NCBI GenBank assembly: GCA_002371375.1
Contig: DFIB01000074.1
Coordinates: 1 to 14,615 of the forward strand
DNA: 14,615 nt
DNA from: Mageeibacillus sp. UBA3708
GTDB taxonomy: Bacteria; Bacillota; Clostridia; Saccharofermentanales; Saccharofermentanaceae
Direction: 5' to 3'
The notes beneath the pieces are model-generated. The model ran no database searches and was not told where the DNA came from. It worked only from the letters and a program-made list of their open reading frames with translations. Positions 1-5,321 of this stretch are shown one piece after another; within the stretch, counting starts at the first letter, position 1, and the number at the start of each line of letters is the position of its first letter. The position numbers and the translations under genes are program-made.

Positions 1-14
1 AGGAGGTGATGCTT

Positions 15-104
15 ATGACAGCATTTGAGATTCTGAGTGTTGTGCTCACTATTGATCTGTTGATCGTAGGAATCATATCATTGTTCGTTAAGAACAAGAA
101 ATAA
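15..104 (+). CDS. Small hydrophobic peptide, putative holin-like type I toxin (copy 1)
   Basis: This 29-residue peptide starts MTAFEILSVVLTIDLL and ends FVKNKK: a short polar start, one membrane-spanning stretch (about residues 5-25) and a lysine-rich tail. This shape, with the T-x-(F/Y)-E start, resembles the holin-like toxins of Firmicutes type I systems, which insert into the cell membrane; the family match is from memory of the pattern and was not searched. The ribosome binding site AGGAGGTGAT at 1-10 is an almost perfect complement of the 16S rRNA end. An in-frame ATG at 9 lies inside that site, so ATG at 15 is preferred. Its promoter lies outside the window. Copies 2 and 3 follow downstream. 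Confidence 0.75.
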   Translation: MTAFEILSVVLTIDLLIVGIISLFVKNKK

Positions 105-184
105 ATAAAACCGCCCATAGTCTGACGTTTGGGCGGTTAATTCAACCAAACGAGGACAACCGTCTACTGGTAGCACCTCTCTTG
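101..184 (-). ncRNA. Putative antitoxin antisense RNA 1
   Basis: A leftward promoter at 191-219 predicts a start near 184, and the stem at 109-138 with its U-tract predicts an end near 101-105, giving about 84 nt. The RNA would overlap the stop codon region and terminator of toxin 1, the geometry of TxpA/RatA-like type I systems, where antisense pairing at the 3' end destabilises the toxin mRNA. Its 5' part (complement of 152-179) has the same sense as the leader of toxin 2. Ends are inferred from promoter and terminator, not measured. Confidence 0.65.
109..138. terminator. Shared terminator of toxin 1 mRNA and antisense RNA 1
   Basis: AACCGCCCA (109-117) pairs with TGGGCGGTT (130-138) around a 12-nt loop. 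Read on the minus strand the stem is followed by TTTTATTTATTT, a good U-tract. On the plus strand only TTAATTC follows. It therefore looks like the main terminator of the antisense RNA and a weaker one for the toxin mRNA. Confidence 0.75.
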
Positions 185-190
185 TATGTA

Positions 191-219
191 ATTCTATCAT
201 CTATCAGCGAATGAGTCAA
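191..219 (-). promoter_or_regulatory. Promoter of antisense RNA 1
   Basis: On the minus strand the -35 box TTGACT (complement of 214-219) lies 17 bp from the -10 box TAGAAT (complement of 191-196). Both match the SigA consensus in 5 of 6 positions with ideal spacing. The same arrangement recurs in copies 2 and 3. Confidence 0.75.
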
Positions 220-220
220 C

Positions 221-249
221 TTATTATAATCACGCCTGCGTGATATACT
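221..249 (+). promoter_or_regulatory. Toxin 2 promoter with embedded palindrome
   Basis: The -10 box TATACT (244-249) lies 17 bp from a weak -35 box TTATTA (221-226). The spacer carries the palindrome ATCACG-CCTG-CGTGAT (229-244), placed as an operator would be. The -35 box is one base from the -35 box of the divergent antisense promoter, so the two promoters probably compete. Predicted start is near 256. Confidence 0.65.
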
Positions 250-326
250 CAAACCCTGAGGTGCTACCTCTATTCGGTAGGCGGCCACCCTCCAATCCCC
301 CTCACAGGAGAGAGGAGGTGATGCTT

Positions 327-416
327 ATGACAGCATTTGAGATCTTGAGTACTGTGCTCACTATCGATCTGTTGATCGTCAGTATCATTGCTCTTTGTAC
401 TAAGAGCAAAAAATAA
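327..416 (+). CDS. Small hydrophobic peptide, putative holin-like type I toxin (copy 2)
   Basis: A 29-residue near-copy of the first peptide: MTAFEILSTVLTIDLL, then IVSIIALCTKSKK. One membrane helix (about 5-25) and a KSKK tail. Differences from copy 1 fall mostly in the C-terminal half of the helix. The ribosome binding site AGGAGGTGAT lies at 313-322; a second in-frame ATG at 321 overlaps it, so 327 is preferred. The mRNA would start near 256 with a leader of about 70 nt. That leader contains a hairpin (CTACC 264-268 with GGTAG 276-280) and CCTCC segments able to mask the ribosome binding site, a common trait of type I toxin mRNAs. The toxin role is inferred from size, hydropathy and the antisense gene. 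Confidence 0.75.
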   Translation: MTAFEILSTVLTIDLLIVSIIALCTKSKK

Positions 417-493
417 CCGCCCTTAGCCTGTAACAATAGGGCGGTCTAAACCAAACAATTGAGGGCAACCGTCTACTGGTAGCACCTCTCTTG
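408..493 (-). ncRNA. Putative antitoxin antisense RNA 2
   Basis: A predicted start near 493 (promoter 500-528) and an end in the U-tract TTATTTTTT just after the stem at 417-444 give about 86 nt. It overlaps the last codons and terminator of toxin 2. Its first 30 nt (complement of 461-488) match the leader of toxin 3 in the same sense. Confidence 0.65.
417..444. terminator. Shared terminator of toxin 2 mRNA and antisense RNA 2
   Basis: CCGCCCT (417-423) pairs with AGGGCGG (438-444). The minus-strand reading is followed by a strong U-tract (TTATTTTTT); the plus-strand reading is followed by TCTAAACC, which is poor. Same asymmetry as in copy 1. Confidence 0.72.
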
Positions 494-499
494 CTTGTA

Positions 500-528
500 A
501 TTCTACCACCTAACAACGACTGAGTCAA
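500..528 (-). promoter_or_regulatory. Promoter of antisense RNA 2
   Basis: On the minus strand TTGACT (complement of 523-528) is followed after 17 bp by TAGAAT (complement of 500-505). Identical boxes and spacing to copy 1, although the spacer sequence has diverged, which supports function. Confidence 0.75.
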
Positions 529-529
529 C

Positions 530-558
530 TTGATTACATCACGTTTGCGTGATATAAT
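530..558 (+). promoter_or_regulatory. Toxin 3 promoter with embedded palindrome
   Basis: TTGATT (530-535), 17 bp, TATAAT (553-558): the strongest toxin promoter of the array. The spacer again holds ATCACG-N4-CGTGAT (538-553), here with loop TTTG instead of CCTG. Predicted start near 565. Confidence 0.7.
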
Positions 559-635
559 CGGATTCTGAGGTGCTACCTCTATTCGGTAGGCGGTTGTCCT
601 CCAATTCCCCCTTCGGGAGGAAGGAGGTGATGCTT

Positions 636-725
636 ATGACAGCATTTGAGATCTTGAGTACTGTGCTCACTATCGATCTGTTGATCGTAGCCATCATAGC
701 TCTTCTAATTAAGAGTAATAAATAA
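636..725 (+). CDS. Small hydrophobic peptide, putative holin-like type I toxin (copy 3)
   Basis: A 29-residue peptide starting MTAFEILSTVLTIDLL and ending ALLIKSNK, with a single membrane helix and a short basic tail, closest to copy 2. The ribosome binding site AAGGAGGTGAT (621-631) is a perfect anti-16S match. Just upstream, TTCC...GGAA arms with a TTCG tetraloop (about 605-622) form a hairpin next to that site, and a CCTCC segment in the leader could also cover it. Promoter at 530-558; leader about 70 nt. Like the other copies, it probably acts at the membrane, and its output is expected to be held down by the antisense RNA. No experiment supports the role. Confidence 0.75.
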   Translation: MTAFEILSTVLTIDLLIVAIIALLIKSNK

Positions 726-803
726 ACCGCCCCATCTGTCCAAAGAAACGGCGGTTTAAACCAAAATTCGGAGGGCAACCGTCTACTGGTAGCACCTCTC
801 TTG
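714..803 (-). ncRNA. Putative antitoxin antisense RNA 3
   Basis: A predicted start near 803 (promoter 810-838) and an end after the stem at 723-758 give about 90 nt. The U-tract is weaker here (TTTATTACTCTT). It overlaps the 3' end of toxin 3. Unlike the first two it has no intact divergent toxin promoter beside it. Confidence 0.6.
723..758. terminator. Shared terminator of toxin 3 mRNA and antisense RNA 3
   Basis: TAAACCGCC (723-731) pairs with GGCGGTTTA (750-758), a 9-bp stem overlapping the toxin stop codon at 723-725. The loop sequence differs completely from copies 1 and 2 while the stem is kept. Confidence 0.7.
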
Positions 804-809
804 CTTGTA

Positions 810-838
810 ATTCTACCACCTGACACCGATCTGGTCAA
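810..838 (-). promoter_or_regulatory. Promoter of antisense RNA 3
   Basis: On the minus strand TTGACC (complement of 833-838), a 17-bp spacer and TAGAAT (complement of 810-815). The -10 box and spacing are kept in all three copies. Confidence 0.72.
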
Positions 839-882
839 TTCAGATTCTCACGATTACGTGACATCCGAATAGTTCCCGCTTA

Positions 883-3879
883 TCACTCCTTGATCCTCAT
901 CGCCGGCCTCAACCCGTAATACTTATAGTGAACCTCAAAACCAGACTCGTTTACCATACCTCTTACATAAACAAAAGCCGAATAATTACTCATTTTGCCG
1001 GGCGATCTGAGCCGCCAGTAGCTGTACCCGTCCTCTTCAGTCATTACGTTCTGTGATTTAGCATAATCTGTCGGCAATGCCTGTCTGTCCTTATCAGTCT
1101 CAAAGTATTTGTATGCCTCATCAATACTGAGCAGGAATACCATATCTTCCGTGTCGTTGCCGCCGTCAATTCCGTTGATGGGATTATCACCATTAACCAG
1201 CTTTGAAGAGACTATCCTGTCCTGTTCTTCTTTGGTGAAGCATTCAGCCACGAAGTCTGAATTGAGCCACTTGCGCAGTGTACAGTCCTCCCATTTGACA
1301 GACTCGAACCGGTCATTGAACGGCTTTGCATCTATAACATTTTTGGAAACTAACAGAAGCCCTTCATCATCTTTGTCCATAATTGTCCAGACTATATCTT
1401 CTCCACCGTATTTACCCATTACAACTTCATCGCCGATCTCATGACCTGTGACGGCAGAACCATCCTCTGTTCCGGACGAGACTGCATTGAAGGAATATCC
1501 GATATAGAATTCCCGGTCCGTTACATTATAAGAAGCGCTGAAAGTGTCATAATCTATCTCGAGCTCTTCGCCATTAATGACATATGTACCAAGATAATTG
1601 AATTCTCCTGACTCGTCAATCTCTCCGTATGCTTCATACCCCTCATCCGGTGTAATGCTTATGCTGTACCTGTATGTCCCTTCAGATCCGACCTTATCTA
1701 CCTCCTGCCAATCATCGTCAAGATAGCTGACTTCAGCGATTGAATAGCCGCAGCCATCGGGAACAACGGGGGCACTGAACTCTTCGCCTATCCCCGGGGT
1801 ATCGATGCTGACCTCGACACGGTCAATGAGCTTGTTCCACTTGGCCGTGAGGACAGTGTCTTCATCGGCACAGACATCCTCCCAGCCGGTGCCGCCTGCA
1901 TCGAACCACCCGCCGAAATTAAATCTGCACCCGTCCTTCTCGATCATTCCATAGGTTACAGGTTCAAGCTCGTAGCGGAGGATCGATCCCCTCGCAACGG
2001 TTACAGGACCTGGTGCGGTCTCATATCCGCCGTTGTCAAAAGATACGGATACTCCGGACGGACTGCCGACCGTAAATCTCCATATGCCCGTGATTGTGCA
2101 GACGCCGTCAGAGCGCGAGATATCAAGCGGTACGACAGAGCTTGCGCCGTTTACTGTAAGATCAAGATCACTGGATATCCTGTGGCCGATCGAACGGAGC
2201 GAGTACCGCATGTAATAGACCTTGTTATCGCTGAATACATGATCCTGCGTGAGGAATTGCGCTGATCCGGATACATAGGACCTTCCTGCGGTGTCATTCA
2301 GGACGGCAGCTGCCGCGAATCCGTCAGAAGCAGAAGTCACACTTGCTCCTGCTTCCGGAGCGGCTGACTTGACATCGAACGACGCAAGCACTGGCGTATC
2401 AGAAGCCAGGTTGCGAAGCCTTACGACCGATGTCTCAAACTGGTGCGAGATAACAAAAAGCCTGATGTTGCCGATAAGGCTCATGGCGGGTGCTATCACC
2501 CTCATGTTCTCACGCTCTTCACCGCTCTTCTCAAAGTCCATATCGAGCATCACCGGTCCCGCGAGCTTGAGGATCGCGTACATCTCGTTCTCCTCAAACA
2601 TCCTCTTTATACCAAGTTCGTCAAGGAGCTTGCCAAGTTCTCGAGCCGCCTCGAGTGTGTCAGCGCACGAACCGTTTTGCTCGCCGTTCTTAACGAGAAT
2701 TCCAATATCTGCTATATCATTCATCTTGCCGGCTACGGCATCCGAATCAGCCTTGATCTCCTCATCACCGAAGATGACATCCATTGCTTTCACGAAGATG
2801 TCCTGGTACACATAAGAGACCGTTACTTCGTTGCCCGAAGCATCCGTAAAGGTGTCTGTCTTCGGTGCCGAATAATCTTCTCTCGTCGCGATCTTGTCAC
2901 TCAGGACCGCAACGATATCAGATGCTTTGTCATGACTTAATGACTCTTCATCTGCTCCTTCCGCCTCCTGACAGGCTTCGCTTCCGAGCTCCTTAAGTCC
3001 CCCGGTAAGTCCCGTCTTCACATCATCCGTTCCGAGCATATTGATCTGCCCGTACAGCGTCATGTCCCACGGCGGAACAAGGCAGACAATGTCATCACCC
3101 GTCCGGTAGTTATGAATATACCCGTACTTTGAGCTGTCGGAAACCGCCTGCGCATTGACCGTACCGGGCGCCTCGAAAGTATAAGCGTATATTCTGTTCC
3201 CGCTCTTGTTGATGCGTTCATTCAGCCTTGCCGCGAGAATGTTCGCAAGAGCGCCGCCCCTGCTGTGACCCGATATCCAGTACTTGACCTTGCCGGAGCC
3301 GCCAAGCCCCACTATACCGTCAACCATCTTATCCACAGCCTTCGCGAAAGCATAATGCTCATCACTCTTCTCCGGTCCGTTAACCATGAAGTTCTGCTTC
3401 CATCCTTCTCTTCTCACGTCTCTATCGAGCGAGTAACTCTGGATGGTGACTGCTACAAGCTTATACTTATCGAAGCCGCGGCCGATGGTCTTCGTACCCC
3501 ATGTATAGTTGAATCCGTCCGGGTCATTGCTGTCGAATCCGGCAAGTCCGGTCTCTTCAAATCCCGCGTCCTTAAGAAATGCGATCCCTCTGCTGTTCTC
3601 AGCTTCAACGGACGCCGCCGTCAGCTGCATTGATGCCAAAGCAAGGCCATCGTTCCGCACCGACGCATCACTCAGGAACCAGTCATCCGAATAATAGTAA
3701 CTGTCCTTAAGATAGTCTGCATGAGTAAATGTCGAGAACACCTCGATCTTACCGAATCTGTATCTGTAGTCATCGGGATCTATTACCCTGTCCCTGTCGA
3801 GTATGATGCCTAGCAAGAGCGAGCACACAAGAACAGCCGTAACAGACGAAATGATAATCTTGTCTTTGGTCTTGAACAT
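883..3879 (-). CDS. Membrane-anchored lipase-like alpha/beta hydrolase with InlB-type repeat and DUF6273 tail
   Basis: This protein of 998 residues begins with a membrane anchor (about residues 9-26) and is predicted to lie outside the cell. Residues 45-510 form a class 3 lipase/Mbeg1-like hydrolase fold: nucleophile Ser206 in GHSRGG, likely Asp262 or 263 in YRTGDDIVCLVPP and likely His489 in SHQFET. Residues 610-690 resemble an InlB-type repeat ending in LTAKW. Residues 822-996 look like DUF6273 (LRKWLN, SYWRLRSPG, YGLRPAMRI). A TTG start at 3927 is possible, but ATG at 3879 has the ribosome binding site AAGGTGG (3889-3895) and a promoter between the two. There is no LPXTG motif, so the N-terminal helix is the probable anchor. 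The substrate is unknown; lipid or ester hydrolysis is inferred from the fold. Confidence 0.82.
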   Translation of the reverse strand: MFKTKDKIIISSVTAVLVCSLLLGIILDRDRVIDPDDYRYRFGKIEVFSTFTHADYLKDSYYYSDDWFLSDASVRNDGLALASMQLTAASVEAENSRGIAFLKDAGFEETGLAGFDSNDPDGFNYTWGTKTIGRGFDKYKLVAVTIQSYSLDRDVRREGWKQNFMVNGPEKSDEHYAFAKAVDKMVDGIVGLGGSGKVKYWISGHSRGGALANILAARLNERINKSGNRIYAYTFEAPGTVNAQAVSDSSKYGYIHNYRTGDDIVCLVPPWDMTLYGQINMLGTDDVKTGLTGGLKELGSEACQEAEGADEESLSHDKASDIVAVLSDKIATREDYSAPKTDTFTDASGNEVTVSYVYQDIFVKAMDVIFGDEEIKADSDAVAGKMNDIADIGILVKNGEQNGSCADTLEAARELGKLLDELGIKRMFEENEMYAILKLAGPVMLDMDFEKSGEERENMRVIAPAMSLIGNIRLFVISHQFETSVVRLRNLASDTPVLASFDVKSAAPEAGASVTSASDGFAAAAVLNDTAGRSYVSGSAQFLTQDHVFSDNKVYYMRYSLRSIGHRISSDLDLTVNGASSVVPLDISRSDGVCTITGIWRFTVGSPSGVSVSFDNGGYETAPGPVTVARGSILRYELEPVTYGMIEKDGCRFNFGGWFDAGGTGWEDVCADEDTVLTAKWNKLIDRVEVSIDTPGIGEEFSAPVVPDGCGYSIAEVSYLDDDWQEVDKVGSEGTYRYSISITPDEGYEAYGEIDESGEFNYLGTYVINGEELEIDYDTFSASYNVTDREFYIGYSFNAVSSGTEDGSAVTGHEIGDEVVMGKYGGEDIVWTIMDKDDEGLLLVSKNVIDAKPFNDRFESVKWEDCTLRKWLNSDFVAECFTKEEQDRIVSSKLVNGDNPINGIDGGNDTEDMVFLLSIDEAYKYFETDKDRQALPTDYAKSQNVMTEEDGYSYWRLRSPGKMSNYSAFVYVRGMVNESGFEVHYKYYGLRPAMRIKE

Positions 3880-3888
3880 AGCAGCAAA

Positions 3889-3921
3889 CCACCTTGCGAT
3901 TGTTGGATATATTCTAACATA
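3889..3921 (-). promoter_or_regulatory. Promoter and ribosome binding site of the lipase-like gene
   Basis: On the minus strand TATGTTAGAAT is an extended -10 element (TG-T-TAGAAT, -10 box at 3911-3916) without a clear -35 box. It predicts a start near 3904 and a 25-nt leader containing AAGGTGG. This excludes the TTG codon at 3927 as the start for transcripts from this promoter. Readthrough from brnTA, 19 bp upstream of the TTG, is also possible. Confidence 0.5.
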
Positions 3922-3946
3922 CTGCAATAACTGCCGTGATCACCCT

Positions 3947-4261
3947 TCAGCCTGTCTTCTTCCACTTCGTATCAGGCTTGATCTTATCATCAGCGCAATG
4001 TCTGAGATACATATTGATAAGTGTCTGATACGGAATATCTGTCTCCTGAGACAGGTTCTTAAAATAGTCTATGACGACATTGTCAAGGTAGATCGTGACA
4101 TGCTTCTTATTCCCGACCCTGATGAACTGCTTCAGATCTTCCTCTGTCTGAGGCGGGCAATCAGGATCATAGACATCCTCACGATTCCGAGCTTCCTCAA
4201 GCATCTTGATCTGCTTCTTGGTAAGTTTTTTGTTTAAATCAATCTTTTTTGTTACGATCAT
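3947..4261 (-). CDS. brnA: BrnA-like antitoxin
   Basis: This 104-residue protein is the likely antitoxin and autorepressor of a BrnT/BrnA type II pair. The N-terminal part (1-50) is charged and helical. The C-terminal part (about 53-95) looks like a ribbon-helix-helix DNA-binding domain: strand VTIYLD, helix VIDYFKNL, then PYQTLINMYLRHC, as is typical of the BrnA family, where the toxin-binding part precedes the DNA-binding part. It overlaps the end of brnT by 23 bp, with its ribosome binding site (GAGGAAGG) inside brnT, so the two are probably translationally coupled. BrnT first and BrnA second is the family's normal order. Confidence 0.82.
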   Translation of the reverse strand: MIVTKKIDLNKKLTKKQIKMLEEARNREDVYDPDCPPQTEEDLKQFIRVGNKKHVTIYLDNVVIDYFKNLSQETDIPYQTLINMYLRHCADDKIKPDTKWKKTG

Positions 4262-4544
4262 TTAAATATTCCTTCCTCTCAGAACTTGTGGCTTTACGAG
4301 CCGATATAATCCTTATAACGTGTTCACGTTCCGTATAAACAACAGTAAGCAACAATACTGTTCCGTTCAGACAGCCGATAGTTAAATAACGGTACTCATC
4401 TTCGCTATGTACGACATCCAGCTTCTCAACCCTGAACGGATCACCAAAGACGAGCGCCGCCGTATCAAAGTCAATATTATGCTTCAGAATGTTGGTTCTC
4501 TCTTTGTCAATATCCCACTCAAAAAAGCATTCTTGCGTATTCAT
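4239..4544 (-). CDS. brnT: BrnT-like ribonuclease toxin
   Basis: This 101-residue protein matches the BrnT family, RelE-fold RNases that stop translation and are neutralised by BrnA. Family signatures visible: FEWDIDKERTNILKHNIDF (8-26), VFGDP (32-36), HSEDEYRYLTIG (46-57), VVYTER (68-73) and RIISARKAT...ER..Y (78-93). The length is usual for the family and no key segment is missing, so the toxin looks intact. A GGAGG lies 11 nt upstream of the ATG, a rather long spacing that may keep expression low. The gene is preceded by two TATCGATA boxes. Confidence 0.85.
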   Translation of the reverse strand: MNTQECFFEWDIDKERTNILKHNIDFDTAALVFGDPFRVEKLDVVHSEDEYRYLTIGCLNGTVLLLTVVYTEREHVIRIISARKATSSERKEYLNDRNKKD

Positions 4545-4587
4545 ATTATATGCACATCCTCCCCCTCATTGCAAGCCTAGATTTATT

Positions 4588-4612
4588 TATCGATAATATT
4601 GCTTTATCGATA
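4588..4612. promoter_or_regulatory. Paired TATCGATA boxes upstream of brnT, possible operator
   Basis: Two identical self-complementary octamers, TATCGATA at 4588-4595 and 4605-4612, have centres 17 bp apart. They lie 44-68 bp upstream of brnT, within the likely promoter region. BrnA proteins repress their own promoter, and two symmetric boxes would fit two ribbon-helix-helix dimers. The assignment to BrnA is inference. Confidence 0.45.
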
Positions 4613-4613
4613 T

Positions 4614-4652
4614 TTGAAGGCATACTAATCCTCTTGTCAGGCATGTCTTCAA
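4614..4652. promoter_or_regulatory. Inverted repeat immediately after the XRE gene
   Basis: TTGAAGGCAT (4614-4623) and ATGTCTTCAA (4643-4652) form 10-bp arms with one mismatch around 19 nt, abutting the stop codon of the XRE gene. No U-tract follows on the minus strand, so it is not a classical terminator. It could be an RNA structure between the XRE gene and brnTA, or another operator. Confidence 0.3.
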
Positions 4653-4994
4653 TTATTCTGAATCTCTCAACGCCTGCAGATACCCCGACAGTTTGTCCTT
4701 CTTCGCTTTATCGAGACTGCGGTATTCGATCAAAAGCTTATACTCCTCGTCAGACTTGTATACTGCTATATAATCAACATTCGTATTCGTGTCACCTGTC
4801 GTTCCCGATATCAGATAATACGGATCGACCCCCAGTGTATCGCATATTATCCTCAGCTTATCCATTGACGGGTTCTGCTTCTTCCCTCTCCAGCTGCTCA
4901 TTGTACTCTGAGGTATCCCGGTCTTCTCCGAGAATTCCTTTTGAGTCATTCCTCTGTCCTTGATCATATCCAAAACACGCTCGCCTATTGTCAT
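4653..4994 (-). CDS. XRE-family helix-turn-helix regulator
   Basis: This 113-residue protein has a Cro/C1-type DNA-binding domain at residues 6-60: TIGERVLDMIKDRGMTQKEFSEKTGIPQSTMSSW, with the recognition helix around IPQSTMSSW, then LRIICDTLGVDPYYLISG. The C-terminal part (65-113) is helical and charged and may serve dimerisation. The reading frame stays open upstream to 5057, but ATG at 4994 has the ribosome binding site GAGGGG and fits the family, whereas the longer start would overlap the promoter. It is codirectional with brnTA, 108 bp upstream. An operator over its own promoter suggests autorepression. Its targets are unknown. Confidence 0.85.
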   Translation of the reverse strand: MTIGERVLDMIKDRGMTQKEFSEKTGIPQSTMSSWRGKKQNPSMDKLRIICDTLGVDPYYLISGTTGDTNTNVDYIAVYKSDEEYKLLIEYRSLDKAKKDKLSGYLQALRDSE

Positions 4995-5013
4995 AAATAT
5001 CCCCTCAAAGAAT

Positions 5014-5057
5014 AATTCGTATAATCGAATTCTACTACATCCGGGGTCACTTGGCAA
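5014..5057 (-). promoter_or_regulatory. Promoter and operator of the XRE gene
   Basis: On the minus strand TTGCCA (complement of 5052-5057), a 17-bp spacer and TAGAAT (complement of 5029-5034). The perfect inverted repeat AATTCG-N6-CGAATT (5014-5031) overlaps the -10 box and the predicted start (about 5022), which would block polymerase when occupied. The gene's own product is the likeliest binder. Confidence 0.65.
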
Positions 5058-5205
5058 CAGTTATTGATCATAACCGTCTCCGAAGGAAAAAAGTTCTTCA
5101 CAGAATTTGTGCGATTATGCGCTGATGCTATGCTGACCATGAATTCGGCTTCTGTAAGGCGGATGGCTTGGTTGACCGGATCTGTCTTCATCCTGTTTCC
5201 GTAAG

Positions 5206-5321
5206 GATTCAAGTTTTTTCCGCAGAAATTGCGGAAAGTTTTCTGATTCTTGCGGAATCCGCAGGATTTCAGATTTTTTCCGCATTTTCTGCGGAAGAAA
5301 TACCGTTTCTCTTCGGAAACG
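5206..5321. repeat. Array of TTCCGCA/TGCGGAA palindromes at 30-bp intervals
   Basis: Palindrome 1 is TTTCCGCA-N5-TGCGGAAA (5217-5237), palindrome 2 is TGCGGA-A-TCCGCA (5251-5263) and palindrome 3 is TTCCGCA-N5-TGCGGAA (5278-5296). Their centres are 5227, 5257 and 5287, exactly 30 bp apart. A fourth, different stem CGTTTC-N6-GAAACG follows at 5304-5321. The first and third, with their upstream GATT and T-runs, form a 60-bp direct repeat. It lies in the gene-free stretch 4995-5396; the rest of that stretch holds the XRE promoter and nothing else I can name. Confidence 0.7.

Larger units (their letters stand above)
1..862. repeat. Tandem array of three type I toxin-antitoxin modules, about 310 bp each, plus a fourth remnant
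   Basis: The toxin start codons lie at 15, 327 and 636, giving periods of 312 and 309 bp. Each period holds, in order: an extended Shine-Dalgarno sequence and toxin gene on the plus strand; a stem-loop terminator; an inverted-repeat arm beginning GAGG and ending CACCTC; a leftward antitoxin promoter; a rightward toxin promoter; and the opposite arm, which forms the leader of the next toxin. After the third toxin the pattern continues to about 862 but the toxin promoter there has lost its -10 box. Coding and control parts are equally well conserved, which points to recent duplication of a whole module. The array starts at or before the left edge of the window, so more copies may lie outside. 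Confidence 0.85.

Noticed and set aside
539..838. 99-codon open frame on the minus strand across toxin 3
   Set aside because: It runs antisense through the toxin, terminator and promoters, has no ribosome binding site, and is explained by the toxin module.
1..862. CRISPR-like or satellite repeat
   Set aside because: The period is about 310 bp, with coding sequence, promoters and terminators in each unit; there are no short repeats with unique spacers.
2443..2940. Plus-strand frame of 165 codons inside the lipase-like gene
   Set aside because: It is antisense to a conserved hydrolase domain and has no ribosome binding site or motif.
3880..3927. TTG codon at 3927 as start of the lipase-like protein
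   Set aside because: It has no ribosome binding site and overlaps a likely -10 box, while ATG 3879 has AAGGTGG at good distance and gives a proper membrane anchor.
5217..5296. TTCCGCA palindromes as ordinary terminators of the YczE-type gene
   Set aside because: The T-runs lie before the stems on the plus strand and A-runs follow them on the minus strand, the wrong layout for termination of a minus-strand gene.
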